The notes: generated by a model from the sequence alone, not told the origin. A stretch of DNA of 64,000 nucleotides from Stenotrophomonas sepilia (GCF_003244875.1 NZ_LXXZ01000073.1:1-64000); one strand, 5' to 3'. Shown: positions 19,926 through 29,321, counted from the stretch's first letter. Program-made: numbers and translations.

Positions 19926-20720
19926 TCAGCTGCCGGAGGGCAACCACAGCAGCAGCGCCGCGCCCAGCGCGATGCGGTAGAGGGCGAAGGCCGTGAACCG
20001 GTGCGACTTGATGTAGCCCATCAGCCACTTCACTACGACGAAGCCGGTGATGGCCGCGGCAAGGAAGGCCACGCCCACCTCGGTCCAGTTCTCGCTGCCC
20101 AGCTGCCCGTCCCTGGCCAGTTCCAGGAAGGTGTAGGCGCTGGCGGCGAACATGGTGGGAATGCCGACCAGGAACACGAACTCGGCGGCAGCGGCGCGGC
20201 GGCTCAGGCCCAGCAGCATGGCCAGGAAGATCGCCGAGGCCGAGCGCGAGGTACCGGGGAACACGCCCGCCACCACCTGCGCCAGGCCGACGCCGATCGC
20301 CACGGTCCAGGTCACCTGGTCGCGGTCGGGCAGGCGCGCGGTGTAGGCCTCCACCAGCAGCATCCAGACGCCACCGATGATCAGTGCCCAGGCCACGGGG
20401 CTGACCGTCTCCGGCAGCGACCAGCCGGCCTTGCGCACCACCAGGCCGACCACGGCGGTGACCAGGAAGGCGGCGCCCAGCTTGAACACGTACTCACGGT
20501 TCTCGCGTTGGTTCAAGCCGGTGGCCAGCTGCAGCAGGCGCTGGCGGAACACCAGCACCACGGCCACGATCGCGCCAGCCTGGATGACGATGTTGAAGAA
20601 GTCCGAGCGGGCACCCAGCCAGTGCTGGGCGATGAGCAGGTGGCCGGTGCTGGAGATCGGCAGGAATTCGGTCAAGCCTTCGAGGATGCCCAGCAGCAGG
20701 GCGGAGAGCAGGTCGGACAT
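19926..20720 (-). CDS. uppP: undecaprenyl-diphosphatase UppP (BacA)
   Basis: Integral membrane phosphatase of 264 residues that recycles undecaprenyl diphosphate to the monophosphate for peptidoglycan and surface-polymer synthesis. Family motifs: LEGLTEFLPISSTGHLLI at the N-terminus and PGTSRSASAI near residue 165. The start at 20720 (MSDLLSALLLGILEG) is the family start; the open frame upstream is not conserved in character. Divergent from glnA; the shared 220 bp gap carries the glnA nitrogen control sites. Confidence 0.93.
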   Translation of the reverse strand: MSDLLSALLLGILEGLTEFLPISSTGHLLIAQHWLGARSDFFNIVIQAGAIVAVVLVFRQRLLQLATGLNQRENREYVFKLGAAFLVTAVVGLVVRKAGWSLPETVSPVAWALIIGGVWMLLVEAYTARLPDRDQVTWTVAIGVGLAQVVAGVFPGTSRSASAIFLAMLLGLSRRAAAAEFVFLVGIPTMFAASAYTFLELARDGQLGSENWTEVGVAFLAAAITGFVVVKWLMGYIKSHRFTAFALYRIALGAALLLWLPSGS

Positions 20721-20778
20721 GGACGGTGCGGGCACGGGCGGCGGAAGGAAGGAGGTCGAGAGGATAGACGATCCCTGC

Positions 20779-20824
20779 TGCACCAAACGGGTGCGTCTGA
20801 TGGCGGGTGCACCGGTTTGGTGCG
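20779..20824 (+). promoter_or_regulatory. tandem NtrC-binding sites upstream of glnA
   Basis: Two near-consensus NtrC sites (enteric consensus TGCACYA-N3-TGGTGCA): TGCACCAAACGGGTGCG at 20779-20795 and TGCACCGGTTTGGTGCG at 20808-20824. Their centres are 29 bp apart, close to three helical turns, which favours cooperative binding. They lie about 65-110 bp upstream of the sigma-54 promoter, the usual enhancer position. Confidence 0.82.
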
Positions 20825-20887
20825 CACCGTTCTGCACCGGCGCGGAGCAGCCATATTGAAATCAACAACTTGCGGGAATCAAAAAGT

Positions 20888-20903
20888 TGGCACGGTCATT
20901 GCT
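20888..20903 (+). promoter_or_regulatory. sigma-54 promoter of glnA
   Basis: TGGCACGGTCATTGCT matches the -24/-12 consensus TGGCACG-N4-TTGCW at every defined position. Transcription would start about 12 bp later, some 30 bp before the glnA ATG. With the upstream NtrC sites this makes glnA a nitrogen-limitation gene driven by the NtrB-NtrC pair encoded at 36477-38979. Confidence 0.88.
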
Positions 20904-20943
20904 GTACCTCAGCAGGCATTCATCCCCATCCGAGGTCGTACCG

Positions 20944-22353
20944 ATGTCCGTGGAAAACGTTGAGAAGCTGATCAAGGACAACCAGATCGAGTTCGTCGAT
21001 CTGCGTTTCGTGGACATGCGTGGCGTCGAGCAGCACGTCACCTTCCCGGTCAGCATCGTCGAACCGTCGCTGTTCGAAGAAGGCAAGATGTTCGACGGCA
21101 GCTCGATCGCCGGCTGGAAGGGCATCAACGAATCGGACATGGTGCTGCTGCCGGACCCGTCCAGCGCGTACGTCGATCCGTTCTACGCCGATCCGACCAT
21201 CGTGATCAGCTGCGACATCCTCGATCCGGCCACCATGCAGGCCTATGGCCGCTGCCCGCGCGGCATCGCCAAGCGTGCCGAGGCCTACCTGAAGTCCTCC
21301 GGCATCGCCGAAACCGCGTTTTTCGGCCCGGAGCCGGAGTTCTTCATCTTCGACTCGGTCCGTTTCGCCAACGAAATGGGCAACACCTTCTTCAAGGTCG
21401 ACTCGGAAGAAGCGGCGTGGAACAGCGGCGCCAAGTATGACGGCGCCAACAGCGGCTACCGTCCGGGCGTGAAGGGCGGCTACTTCCCCGTCCCGCCGAC
21501 CGACACCCTGCATGACCTGCGCGCGGAAATGTGCAAGACCCTGGAACAGGTTGGCATCGAAGTGGAAGTGCAGCACCACGAAGTGGCCACCGCCGGCCAG
21601 TGCGAGATCGGCACCAAGTTCAGCACCCTGGTGCAGAAGGCCGACGAGCTGCTGCGCATGAAGTACGTCATCAAGAACGTCGCGCACCGCAACGGCAAGA
21701 CCGTTACCTTCATGCCCAAGCCGATCGTCGGCGACAACGGCAGCGGCATGCATGTGCACCAGTCGCTGTCCAAGGGCGGCACCAACCTGTTCTCCGGTGA
21801 CGGCTACGGTGGCCTGAGCCAGCTGGCGCTGTGGTACATCGGCGGCATCTTCAAGCACGCCAAGGCCATCAATGCCTTCGCCAACTCGGGCACCAACAGC
21901 TACAAGCGCCTGGTGCCGGGCTTCGAGGCGCCGGTGATGCTGGCCTATTCGGCCCGCAACCGTTCGGCGTCGTGCCGCATTCCGTGGGTCTCCAACCCGA
22001 AGGCGCGCCGCATCGAAATGCGCTTCCCGGATCCGATCCAGTCCGGCTACCTGACCTTCACCGCGCTGATGATGGCCGGTCTGGACGGCATCAAGAACCA
22101 GATCGACCCGGGTGCACCGAGCGACAAGGACCTGTACGACCTGCCGCCGGAAGAAGAGAAGCTGATCCCGCAGGTCTGCTCCTCGCTGGACCAGGCGCTG
22201 GAAGCACTGGACAAGGATCGCGAGTTCCTGAAGGCCGGCGGCGTGATGAGCGATGACTTCATCGACGGCTACATCGCGCTGAAGATGCAGGAAGTGACCA
22301 AGTTCCGCGCGGCCACCCACCCGCTGGAATACCAGCTGTACTACGCCAGCTGA
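20944..22353 (+). CDS. glnA: glutamine synthetase type I
   Basis: ATP-dependent synthesis of glutamine from glutamate and ammonia; dodecameric cytoplasmic enzyme. The 469 residues include the family signatures [12 protein letters not shown], the glutamate and ATP sites [10 protein letters not shown] and [25 protein letters not shown], and the adenylylation site DLYDLPPEE with the tyrosine at residue 398 counting Met, so activity should be switched by GlnE adenylylation. The ATG at 20944 ([13 protein letters not shown]) is chosen over an in-frame codon at 20887, which falls inside the sigma-54 promoter. glnK and amtB follow on the same strand. Confidence 0.97.
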   Translation: MSVENVEKLIKDNQIEFVDLRFVDMRGVEQHVTFPVSIVEPSLFEEGKMFDGSSIAGWKGINESDMVLLPDPSSAYVDPFYADPTIVISCDILDPATMQAYGRCPRGIAKRAEAYLKSSGIAETAFFGPEPEFFIFDSVRFANEMGNTFFKVDSEEAAWNSGAKYDGANSGYRPGVKGGYFPVPPTDTLHDLRAEMCKTLEQVGIEVEVQHHEVATAGQCEIGTKFSTLVQKADELLRMKYVIKNVAHRNGKTVTFMPKPIVGDNGSGMHVHQSLSKGGTNLFSGDGYGGLSQLALWYIGGIFKHAKAINAFANSGTNSYKRLVPGFEAPVMLAYSARNRSASCRIPWVSNPKARRIEMRFPDPIQSGYLTFTALMMAGLDGIKNQIDPGAPSDKDLYDLPPEEEKLIPQVCSSLDQALEALDKDREFLKAGGVMSDDFIDGYIALKMQEVTKFRAATHPLEYQLYYAS

Positions 22354-22447
22354 CCGGGCGCGATGGCGGTGGGTTCCCCCTCCCACCCGCCGCCATCGCC
22401 TCCGTTCTCGCGGCTGGGGAGCCGCAAGGCGGGCGCAGGCCCGCCGT

Positions 22448-23034
<587 letters not shown>

Positions 23035-23056
23035 CCCCCTTCCGGAGATTCCCCCC

Positions 23057-24487
23057 ATGAAGATGCGCCTTCTCACCGGGTGGCAAGCCCGGTTCCACCT
23101 GGTGTGCCTGCTGATGCTGCTCAGCGCGCTGGCCGCCGGTGCCTGGCCGGGCAGCGCCCACGCCCAGGCCCAGGTCTCGCCGTTGCCGAGCGAAAGCGTG
23201 GCGGTCGAGCCGTTGCACGATCCGGCCGCCAGCGCCGCTGCGCCGGCCGTGGCCGAAGCGGCCGCCGCGTATGATCGTGGCGACGTCGCCTGGATGCTTA
23301 CCTCCACGTTGCTGGTGCTGCTGATGGTGGTGCCGGGCCTGGCCCTGTTCTACGGCGGACTGGTGCGTTCGAAGAATGTGCTGTCGGTGCTCAGCCAGAT
23401 CCTGGTGGTGTTCTCGCTGGTGCTGCTGCTGTGGGTGGCCTATGGCTACAGCGCGGTGTTCAGCGCCGGCAATCCATTCTTCGGTTCGTTCACCGAGTTC
23501 GCCTTCCTCAAGGGCTTCACGCCCGACTCGGTGGGCAACACGCCGATCAAGGGCCTGCCGGATTACCTGTTCGTCGCCTTCCAGTCGACCTTCGCCGGCA
23601 TCACCACTGCGCTGATCGTCGGTGCCTTCGCCGAGCGCATCAAGTTCCGTGCGGTACTGCTGTTCTCGGCACTGTGGTTCACCCTCAGCTACATCCCGAT
23701 GGCACACATCGTCTGGGGCGGCGGCTACCTGGGTGAGCTGGGCGCGATCGACTTCGCCGGTGGCACCGTGGTGCACATCAATGCGGGCGTGGCCGGCCTG
23801 GTCGGCGCCTGGTTCGTCGGCAAGCGCCTGGGCTACGGCCAGACCGCGCTGAAGCCGCACAACGTGCCGTTTACCTACATCGGCGCGATGCTGCTGTGGG
23901 TGGGCTGGTTCGGCTTCAATGCTGGTTCCGCCGCCGCCGCCGATACGGTGGCCTCGCTGGCTTTCCTCAACACCGTGCTGGCCACCGCTGCTGCCGTGCT
24001 TGGCTGGACCCTGGTGGAGGCGATCGGCAAGGGCAAGCCGTCGGCGCTGGGCGCGGCCTCGGGTGCGGTGGCCGGGCTGGTCGGCATCACACCGGCCTGC
24101 GGCACGGTTGGCCCGCTCGGTGCGATCGTGATCGGCTTCGTCGCCGGCGTGGTCTGCGTGTGGGGCGTGACCGGCCTCAAGCGCCTGCTCAAAGTGGACG
24201 ACACGGCCGACGTGTTCGGTGTGCATGGTGTCGGCGGCATCGTCGGCGCGATCCTCACCGGCGTGTTCAGTGCACAGTCGCTGGGCGGCACCAAGGCCGA
24301 TCTGGATATCGCCCATCAGCTGTGGGTGCAGGTGGTCAGCGTCGGCTTGACCGTACTGTGGTCGGCGGTGGTGACCGCGGTCATCCTGCTGGTGGTCAAG
24401 GTCGTGGTCGGTCTGCGCGTGACCGAAGAGGCTGAACGCACCGGCCTGGATGTGACTTCGCACGGCGAGTCTGCCTACGAGGCCTGA
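23057..24487 (+). CDS. amtB: ammonium transporter AmtB
   Basis: Inner-membrane ammonium channel of 476 residues. A signal-like N-terminus and an alanine-rich periplasmic spacer (to about residue 75) precede eleven expected transmembrane segments. Family motifs: FYGGLVRSKNVLSVL, the Amt signature DFAGGTVVHINAGVAGLVGA, HNVPFTYIGAMLLWVGWFGFN and DVFGVHGVGGIVGAILTG. Forms an operon with glnK. A ribosome-binding site (CCGGAGATT) precedes the ATG. Confidence 0.95.
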   Translation: MKMRLLTGWQARFHLVCLLMLLSALAAGAWPGSAHAQAQVSPLPSESVAVEPLHDPAASAAAPAVAEAAAAYDRGDVAWMLTSTLLVLLMVVPGLALFYGGLVRSKNVLSVLSQILVVFSLVLLLWVAYGYSAVFSAGNPFFGSFTEFAFLKGFTPDSVGNTPIKGLPDYLFVAFQSTFAGITTALIVGAFAERIKFRAVLLFSALWFTLSYIPMAHIVWGGGYLGELGAIDFAGGTVVHINAGVAGLVGAWFVGKRLGYGQTALKPHNVPFTYIGAMLLWVGWFGFNAGSAAAADTVASLAFLNTVLATAAAVLGWTLVEAIGKGKPSALGAASGAVAGLVGITPACGTVGPLGAIVIGFVAGVVCVWGVTGLKRLLKVDDTADVFGVHGVGGIVGAILTGVFSAQSLGGTKADLDIAHQLWVQVVSVGLTVLWSAVVTAVILLVVKVVVGLRVTEEAERTGLDVTSHGESAYEA

Positions 24488-24527
24488 GGCATGACGGGCG
24501 GCCCTGCGGGGCCGCCTGCCACCGCCA

Positions 24528-24629
24528 TGGTGGATGCCGACCGTTGGTCGGCACTTCTACTGTTCTGCTGGGTGCCAAGCTTGCTTGGCACTGCCGGCGA
24601 CTCAGCCACGCATGGCGTGGCTCTACCGT
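24528..24629. repeat. cluster of three GTAG/SMAG-like stem-loops
   Basis: Three successive stems: GTGCCGACC-type TGCCGACCGTTGGTCGGCA (near 24534), GTGCCAAGC/GCTTGGCAC (near 24571) and AGCCACGCATGGCGTGGCT followed by CTAC (near 24605). They mark the boundary between amtB and the accessory region. Confidence 0.7.
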
Positions 24630-24704
24630 TCCTGCTTCAATGGCTGTCTGCAGGCGTGCGTGTTCGCCTCCAACGACTTCGATGGACTACAGAACGGAGC
24701 AGGT

Positions 24705-25169
24705 GTGATCCAGGCGACATCCGCAGCAGTGATGGAAGACATCGAATGGTATGTCTACCTGCTGACCCTGGACGACTACAGTCCGCATGCATTCGTGGGC
24801 GGCGTGGCTGGCGCAGCAGATCCAGAGCGCTGGAGCTTCGCCGTGGAGCTCACCTATCGCTGCCTTTCCGCCGGTCTGTGGCGGCTAACTTACGGCCTGC
24901 CTGCGGAGCTCGGGCTTCCCAGCATCGATGCCTTCTGCCACAAGCTCTCGGTTGTCCGCCCAGATCAGCTTTCCGACGAGGGGCAGTTGCTGTGGCTGGA
25001 TACCTACATGGAAGCGACGGAGCTGTGCCTGGATCTGGTCTCGCGTTACCTCCGTTCGCAGTCGAGCGGTGAGACGACATTTCATCCAGGATTCCAGGAT
25101 GAGATCGAACGGATGTTCTCCGATGCCGGAGTGCCCTGGAGTCGTGGGCCGCTGTTCCCCATCGCCTGA
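24705..25169 (+). CDS. hypothetical protein, first gene of the accessory region
   Basis: A soluble, acidic protein of about 154 residues, rich in aromatic residues (MEDIEWYVYLLTLDDYSPH), with no signal peptide or membrane segment. I do not recognise the family. A GGAG ribosome-binding site 5 nt before GTG 24705 favours that start; ATG 24732 is the alternative. Its size, lack of motifs and position at the head of an immunity-gene array make an immunity protein plausible, but this is inference only. Confidence 0.6.
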   Translation: MIQATSAAVMEDIEWYVYLLTLDDYSPHAFVGGVAGAADPERWSFAVELTYRCLSAGLWRLTYGLPAELGLPSIDAFCHKLSVVRPDQLSDEGQLLWLDTYMEATELCLDLVSRYLRSQSSGETTFHPGFQDEIERMFSDAGVPWSRGPLFPIA

Positions 25170-25201
25170 AGCGCCTTTTGTGGAACGGCTTCTCGTAGAA
25201 G

Positions 25202-25475
25202 ATGCCTTTTTCCTTCAAGCTATGCTCTGGATCACGATGACCTGTCCCGTTGCCGGGGCGGGTGTCGCTCCAGATTCCGAACGGCGACCAGTGCGCAAGG
25301 GGCAGGCGCGAACTATTTCAGTCTCCGTCCATGCATCGGCATTGGCAGCAAATGGGTGCTGGGTGATGTGGATCATGTGGACAACTTCGGTGCTGCACTG
25401 ATCGCCAGTGAGGAAGTGAAGTCACGCCTTGAGCGGGCAGGCGTGACTGACGTGACCTTTGATCAGGTCGGGTAG
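25202..25475 (+). pseudogene. remnant of an Imm11/DUF1629-like immunity protein
   Basis: An open frame of about 90 codons (25203-25475) with no start codon of its own. An ATG at 25202 is one base out of frame and joins it if one T is removed from the T5 run at 25207-25211. The product has FSLRPCIGIGSKWVLGDVD, then a tail LIASEEVKSRLERAGVTDV, a pattern like the end of DUF1629/Imm11 immunity proteins. Short compared with that family (about 180 residues), so N-terminally truncated or frameshifted. Family assignment is by memory of motif shape, moderate certainty. Confidence 0.5.
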
Positions 25476-25526
25476 ACCGGAAGTGGGACAGGGGTTTCCG
25501 TTGCGGTACCAGGGAATGGGTTTCGA

Positions 25527-26033
25527 ATGACTATCCATGCAGTTCTTTTCCCCTACTGGACCGGCGATTGCCACGTTCCTTCCGGAGAAGAGAAGATCGG
25601 TGACGCGCCGGTCATCCACCACGGGCAGGGGCGGGGTGTCGGTGAAATCGCAGCGTGGCTGGATGGAGACTTCGGCCATCTCGGCCGCGGCAGCGAACTG
25701 CGGACCCGCAGTGCCTTTGCTGCGCCCACAAAGGGTGACGAGGGCAGCGCATGCGTCCACTATGGAGAGGGGCATGCCGTCCTGCGGGCAGCCGATCTCT
25801 TCCTGGTGTATTCGCGATGGAACTCCCAGGACGTCGTTTTGTTGACGCGACCCCAGATATTGGCTGTGCTTGAGGGCTATGCAGTGTTTCGAAGCATGAA
25901 TCCGCAGAAGAAGCATCGTCCGCCCATGCCGTTTGCCATCGAGTACGAGGCCGAGGGTGAAGAGGCGATCCGATGGTTCACACAGGCCGGGGGCTGCTTC
26001 GACCCGGAGATGGATGCTGGGCCGGAGTACTGA
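25527..26033 (+). CDS. hypothetical protein, accessory region
   Basis: An acidic soluble protein of 168 residues with no signal peptide and no family I recognise. A glycine-rich N-terminal part (GDCHVPSGEEKIGDAPVIHH) precedes a mixed alpha/beta-looking region. It starts with ATG and has a coherent composition, so it is probably expressed. Its neighbours are an immunity-protein remnant and a small membrane protein; an immunity function is possible but unsupported. Confidence 0.5.
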   Translation: MTIHAVLFPYWTGDCHVPSGEEKIGDAPVIHHGQGRGVGEIAAWLDGDFGHLGRGSELRTRSAFAAPTKGDEGSACVHYGEGHAVLRAADLFLVYSRWNSQDVVLLTRPQILAVLEGYAVFRSMNPQKKHRPPMPFAIEYEAEGEEAIRWFTQAGGCFDPEMDAGPEY

Positions 26034-26097
26034 ATGACAGCTATGCGGCTCCAGCACCCTGATACGCCCGCGCATGTGCGCTGCGCGAAGGAACGGC

Positions 26098-26538
26098 ATG
26101 GAGGGCATGAGGCGTGGATCGCGGAAATCTGTCCGGGCAGCGTATGCATCGGTCATTGATCGGTACGGGTTCAGTCAACTCGAACGGAGACGGGAATGTA
26201 GCGCAGGTAGGTGGACCTTGCTTCTATCAAGCGTCAGCGCACTGGCCCGGCTTTTCCTGCTCGCCCTTTGGGGTGTGGTCACTTTCAATCGGAACACCGA
26301 CAACTCCCTCGGAATCTACGAGTTGTCCACTCCGGGTGTAGAAGCGCTCTTCTGGGGCTGCTTCTTCGGGCAGCCCATGCTGACCGTGGTGATGTTCATC
26401 CGGATGGCATTGCGGGACCGTTCCGCGTTCTACGAGATCCCACTCGCGATCGCGATCGCGGTCTGGGGCCTTTTTTCTGTACAACCTGTCGTTCTTCAGA
26501 AGCTGAGCGGCATGCCGGCCGGCCGAGCGCCGGCCTGA
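26098..26538 (+). CDS. hypothetical small membrane protein
   Basis: A 146-residue protein with a basic N-terminus and two to three hydrophobic stretches (SALARLFLLALWGVVTF, the ALFWGCFFGQPMLTVVMF region, and PLAIAIAVWGLFSVQPV). ATG 26098 is preceded by AAGGA at good spacing; an in-frame start at 26074 lacks this. It ends 9 nt before the truncated amidase repeat. It could be a membrane-located immunity protein against a pore-forming toxin, but no homology is recognised. Confidence 0.5.
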   Translation: MEGMRRGSRKSVRAAYASVIDRYGFSQLERRRECSAGRWTLLLSSVSALARLFLLALWGVVTFNRNTDNSLGIYELSTPGVEALFWGCFFGQPMLTVVMFIRMALRDRSAFYEIPLAIAIAVWGLFSVQPVVLQKLSGMPAGRAPA

Positions 26539-26546
26539 CCAGGTCG

Positions 26547-26698
26547 CGCAGTCCATGGTTACAATCTGCCCATGATCAGCTCCCGCCCTCTGATTACCGC
26601 ACTGCTGGCGCTGACGGCCTGCACCGCCACCGCGCAGCACAACCCGCTCGCCACCTCGGTGCCATCGCCCAACCACAACGCGCGCACGCCGATCATCA
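26547..26698 (+). repeat. diverged duplicate of the amidase promoter and 5' end (copy 1)
   Basis: This segment repeats 31800-31964: the 34 bases before and across the start codon are identical, and the coding part is roughly 85 percent identical with two small indels. Similarity stops abruptly near 26698 in a codon for isoleucine. The two copies are in direct orientation and enclose about 5.1 kb of toxin-immunity remnants. Confidence 0.85.
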
Positions 26699-26778
26699 AG
26701 GTTGCGGCCGAAGCTCACTACTTCATCCGACAAAGTGGTATGGACGATGTGATTTCTGTAAGGATCAGGAATCAGTGA
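26572..26778 (+). pseudogene. amidase N-terminus fused in frame to a toxin-like tail
   Basis: A 68-residue frame. Residues 1-43 copy the lipoprotein signal (LTACTATAQHNPL) and first strand of the amidase at 31825. Residues 44-68 (EAHYFIRQSGMDDVISVRI plus RNQ) are unrelated and look like the last residues of a toxin domain. The stop overlaps the GTG of the next frame by 4 nt, the same coupling seen at other toxin/immunity junctions here. Probably a recombination scar, not a working protein. Confidence 0.6.
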
Positions 26779-27261
26779 GTACTGAGCGCATTGCAATCCA
26801 TCTCCAGGCACGGCCTGACAGATCCATCTCGATTGCCGAGAGGCATCTCCATGTCATGGATAGGATGTCGGCAATCGAGTGCCCATTGGGATTCCGTGGT
26901 CTCGAGCTGCCCCCTGTACCCGACGTGGAGAAGAACTGCTGGCAAGCTATGAGATCAAGACTGGACTGAAAGGTCTGTCGATCATCGGTACAGGTGGCCC
27001 GGGCGCGAGTACGCGGATGTGGCTGCGTTGGACGAGATCATTCTGTATGGGTTCGGAAGCAGCAACAAGGCACTGGACTATCCGGGCGTTCTGAGGAACG
27101 GCGTCGCTTCTGTTGCCGAGGCGTTCGGTGCGTACAGAGTGAAGGTCACGTGCGGTATGTATTCGATGGACTATCAGGACGGTGTGGGCCGAGAAGGGCC
27201 AACACTTGAGGATCTGAAAGCTGCTGGAGTCAAGATGTCGATGGGAGGAAGAACATCCTGA
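26775..27261 (+). pseudogene. frameshifted immunity-like gene
   Basis: Begins with GTG overlapping the preceding stop by 4 nt. The first frame runs MSTERIAIHLQARPDRSISI to about 26920. The coherent sequence then jumps to a second frame (EELLASYEIKTGLKGLSII, near 26930-27000) and then to a third (LDEIILYGFGSSNKALDYP, to 27261). Taken together they suggest one protein of roughly 160 residues broken by at least two frameshifts. Family unknown; immunity role inferred from the 4-nt overlap with a toxin tail. Confidence 0.45.
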
Positions 27262-27266
27262 CGATG

Positions 27267-27500
27267 TACCCTGCCCAGTTCTGGGATGCCGGTTTTGCAG
27301 CGACGCGCTTGGGTTCGGACCGGAGGAGGTTTTCTCCAGGCTTGAAGGCAAGGTTGATAAGGTGGAACTGACAGCGAGTGGTGTCCACATTCTCCTGAGT
27401 TACAGGGTTGATCTTTCCTATGGGGCAATCGCCGCACAAAAGCGCTTCAGGGTTTGCAATAGTCCGGAGCGTGACGGGATGACCCTACTGGCTACGTAAC
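27267..27500 (+). pseudogene. degenerate immunity-like fragment
   Basis: An ATG just after the previous frame's stop opens MYPAQFWDAGFAATRLG. The coherent continuation lies in another frame (GFGPEEVFSRLEGKVDKVEL, HILLSYRVDLSYGAIAAQK) ending at 27500. The alternation of hydrophilic and beta-strand-like stretches resembles a small globular protein of about 75 residues. No family recognised. Confidence 0.4.
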
Positions 27501-27822
27501 GCGCCTCGTCGATCCGAGCACCAGCAGTCTGATCAACATCACGGTGCCTGGAGCACATGCATTGGATCCGGGCTTTGTGTTCCGACAGGTGCTTCCGGAT
27601 GGATTCGGTGGATTCTCAGTCTCAACCAGAGGCTGGGGTACGGGCTCGCGCCCAATGTGCAACTCGAATTCGTGGGCCGATAGAGAAGTGTGGAGTCCCA
27701 ATACGCGCGATATTGGTAGCGAAGTTGGCAAGTTGCAGTGGCCTTGGAGTACTTTTCCCTCAAGGCAGAAATGCATGAGCTACCGGGGCCCTGATGGAAA
27801 GATGGTGGAGGTTTGCCAGTGA
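27475..27822 (+). CDS. polymorphic-toxin C-terminal domain remnant (toxin of coupled pair)
   Basis: An open frame of 115 codons following a TGA, without a start codon, as expected for a C-terminal cassette cut from a large toxin. It contains INITVPGAHALDPGFVFRQV, GGFSVSTRGWGTGS and ends SYRGPDGKMVEVCQ. I recall similar VPGH-x-L-x-PG-x-V-x-R-x-V patterns near the ends of large secreted toxins, but cannot name the family. Its stop overlaps the GTG of a four-helix membrane protein gene by 4 nt behind a strong GGAGG site. Probably silent unless recombined onto a full-length toxin gene. Confidence 0.5.
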   Translation, partial: RDDPTGYVTRLVDPSTSSLINITVPGAHALDPGFVFRQVLPDGFGGFSVSTRGWGTGSRPMCNSNSWADREVWSPNTRDIGSEVGKLQWPWSTFPSRQKCMSYRGPDGKMVEVCQ

Positions 27823-28268
27823 GTGAGCGTGAGTTGGGGGCAAAGATTGTGTCTGTGATTGCCAGTTCCGTGCTTGGAGCGGCTCTATTCATAGGCATTC
27901 CGCTGAGTTCTCGGATAGGCAGCTTTTCGCAGGCTGCAATTTTCACATCGCTGGTTTGCGCCATAGCCGCCGTGTTGGGCCTCATCTTCGGTGTGCCCGG
28001 GGTTATGCTTGTGGATAAATTTCTTCCGCGGTTCAAAGCTCGTCATGTTGTAGCTGCACCAATCTGTGCCTTGTTGGCGTGGCTCGCGTTCGAGGGTGCC
28101 TTCTCTCCTGGCGCTTGGATAAAGGTCTGGACCAGTCCTTCCTTTTGGTTTGGGTGGGCTCCCAGGCGCGCTGGCATCATGCTTTTCATCGGGTTGGCCG
28201 TGGGTGCCTTCTACATGTTGATCTGGCCGCGGATTGGACGAATGTTGAAGGTCAACACGGCCTTGTGA
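27819..28268 (+). CDS. putative membrane immunity protein
   Basis: A 149-residue integral membrane protein with about four transmembrane segments: IVSVIASSVLGAALFIGIPL, the IFTSLVCAIAAVLGLIFGV region, VVAAPICALLAWLAF and IMLFIGLAVGAFYMLIW. The start is GTG 27819, placed 7 nt after GGAGG and overlapping the upstream toxin-like frame by 4 nt. A membrane immunity protein implies a cognate toxin acting on or at the inner membrane. The gene looks intact. Family not recognised. Confidence 0.6.
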   Translation: MSERELGAKIVSVIASSVLGAALFIGIPLSSRIGSFSQAAIFTSLVCAIAAVLGLIFGVPGVMLVDKFLPRFKARHVVAAPICALLAWLAFEGAFSPGAWIKVWTSPSFWFGWAPRRAGIMLFIGLAVGAFYMLIWPRIGRMLKVNTAL

Positions 28269-28277
28269 CTGAGGGCG

Positions 28278-29321
28278 ATGGAATCGGGTGCCTGTGCGCA
28301 GCAAGGTGGCGGCGGCAAACAGCCAGGCAAACAGCGGCGCGGGGAAGTGGGGCGCCTCGATGAGTACAACCGTGCACTGAACGCAGTGACGACGGCGCTG
28401 GTGGGTGGTGTGGCGGGACAGGGCGCTGGTCAGGTCGCGTCCAATGCACTGGCGGCCTATGCCGCTTACTTCATCGGCAGCAAGCTGGACCCGAACCACG
28501 GCAGCGATCCCAATGCGACTCTGCAATTGCTGTCGCATGCGATCTTGGGTGCGCTGCTGGCGGAAGCCAATGGTGGCAATGCGGGAACCGGGGCGGTGTC
28601 CGCGGCCGGTGGCGAGTTGGCCGCGAAGGTGCTGACCAATACGTTGACCGGCGGAGACCCCTCCAAGCTGAGCCCGGAACAGAAGGAGGTGGTGCTGGCG
28701 CTGTCGCAGGTGGTGGGTGCGCTGGCGGGTGGGCTGTTGGGTTGGTGCCTTGGCTGGCGGAATACCAGCGGGCATGCGTCTTGCAGGCAGGAATCGTTTG
28801 GAAATGGCGGTGTTGGGTCCTGTCTCTGCAATGCCCAGCATGCTTCTACGCTCGGGGGGCAAGTCCGGAAACAATTCCCGCAACCAATCAAATTGGATCC
28901 CTTGCATGGGATGTGGTGGAGCTGCGGTCGCCTTGGCCCGAAATCAACACGCTCTCGAAGTGGGGTGACAAAGGACCCGGCAGCAGTGGGGCGAGGCGTT
29001 CCTCAGCCCAAGCTTGTGACATTGTGGGAAAATCTACTTCTGACCGATGTCAAGTTCTCAAAGGATCAGTCCAGATACAGTGCGGATCAGACGCAAACAG
29101 ACGTTTCCGTTGGTGATGCGATCGGAGCTCTTTATGGTAATGAATATTCCACGGCCGTTTCCAAGGATGGGGCAGTGGTCGTTTTGCAGAAAGGTAACAA
29201 TATCTACAGGACCTATCCGAGTTCCTCTTCCGATGCTGTCCCATCTGCATCGCTCACCATTTCTGACCGGAAACAGCCTGTTCTGAAGATTGGTTTCGTC
29301 GGGAATGAAAATGGAAAATGA
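28278..29321 (+). pseudogene. orphan CdiA/filamentous haemagglutinin pretoxin segment with C-terminal toxin
   Basis: One open frame of 347 codons, but composite. Residues about 30-155 (NRALNAVTTALVGGVAGQGA, the DPNHGSDPNATLQLLSHAIL region, TLTGGDPSKLSPEQKEVVL) are the pretoxin segment of CdiA/haemagglutinin-type contact-dependent toxins. From about 28740 to 28970 the natural continuation appears in another frame (LEMAVLGPVSAMPSMLLRSG), so a frameshift is likely. The last 90 residues (SVGDAIGALYGNEYSTAVSK, ending KIGFVGNENGK) look like a coherent toxin domain. No TpsB partner or N-terminal part is present, so this is an orphan cdiA-CT module. Confidence 0.7.
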
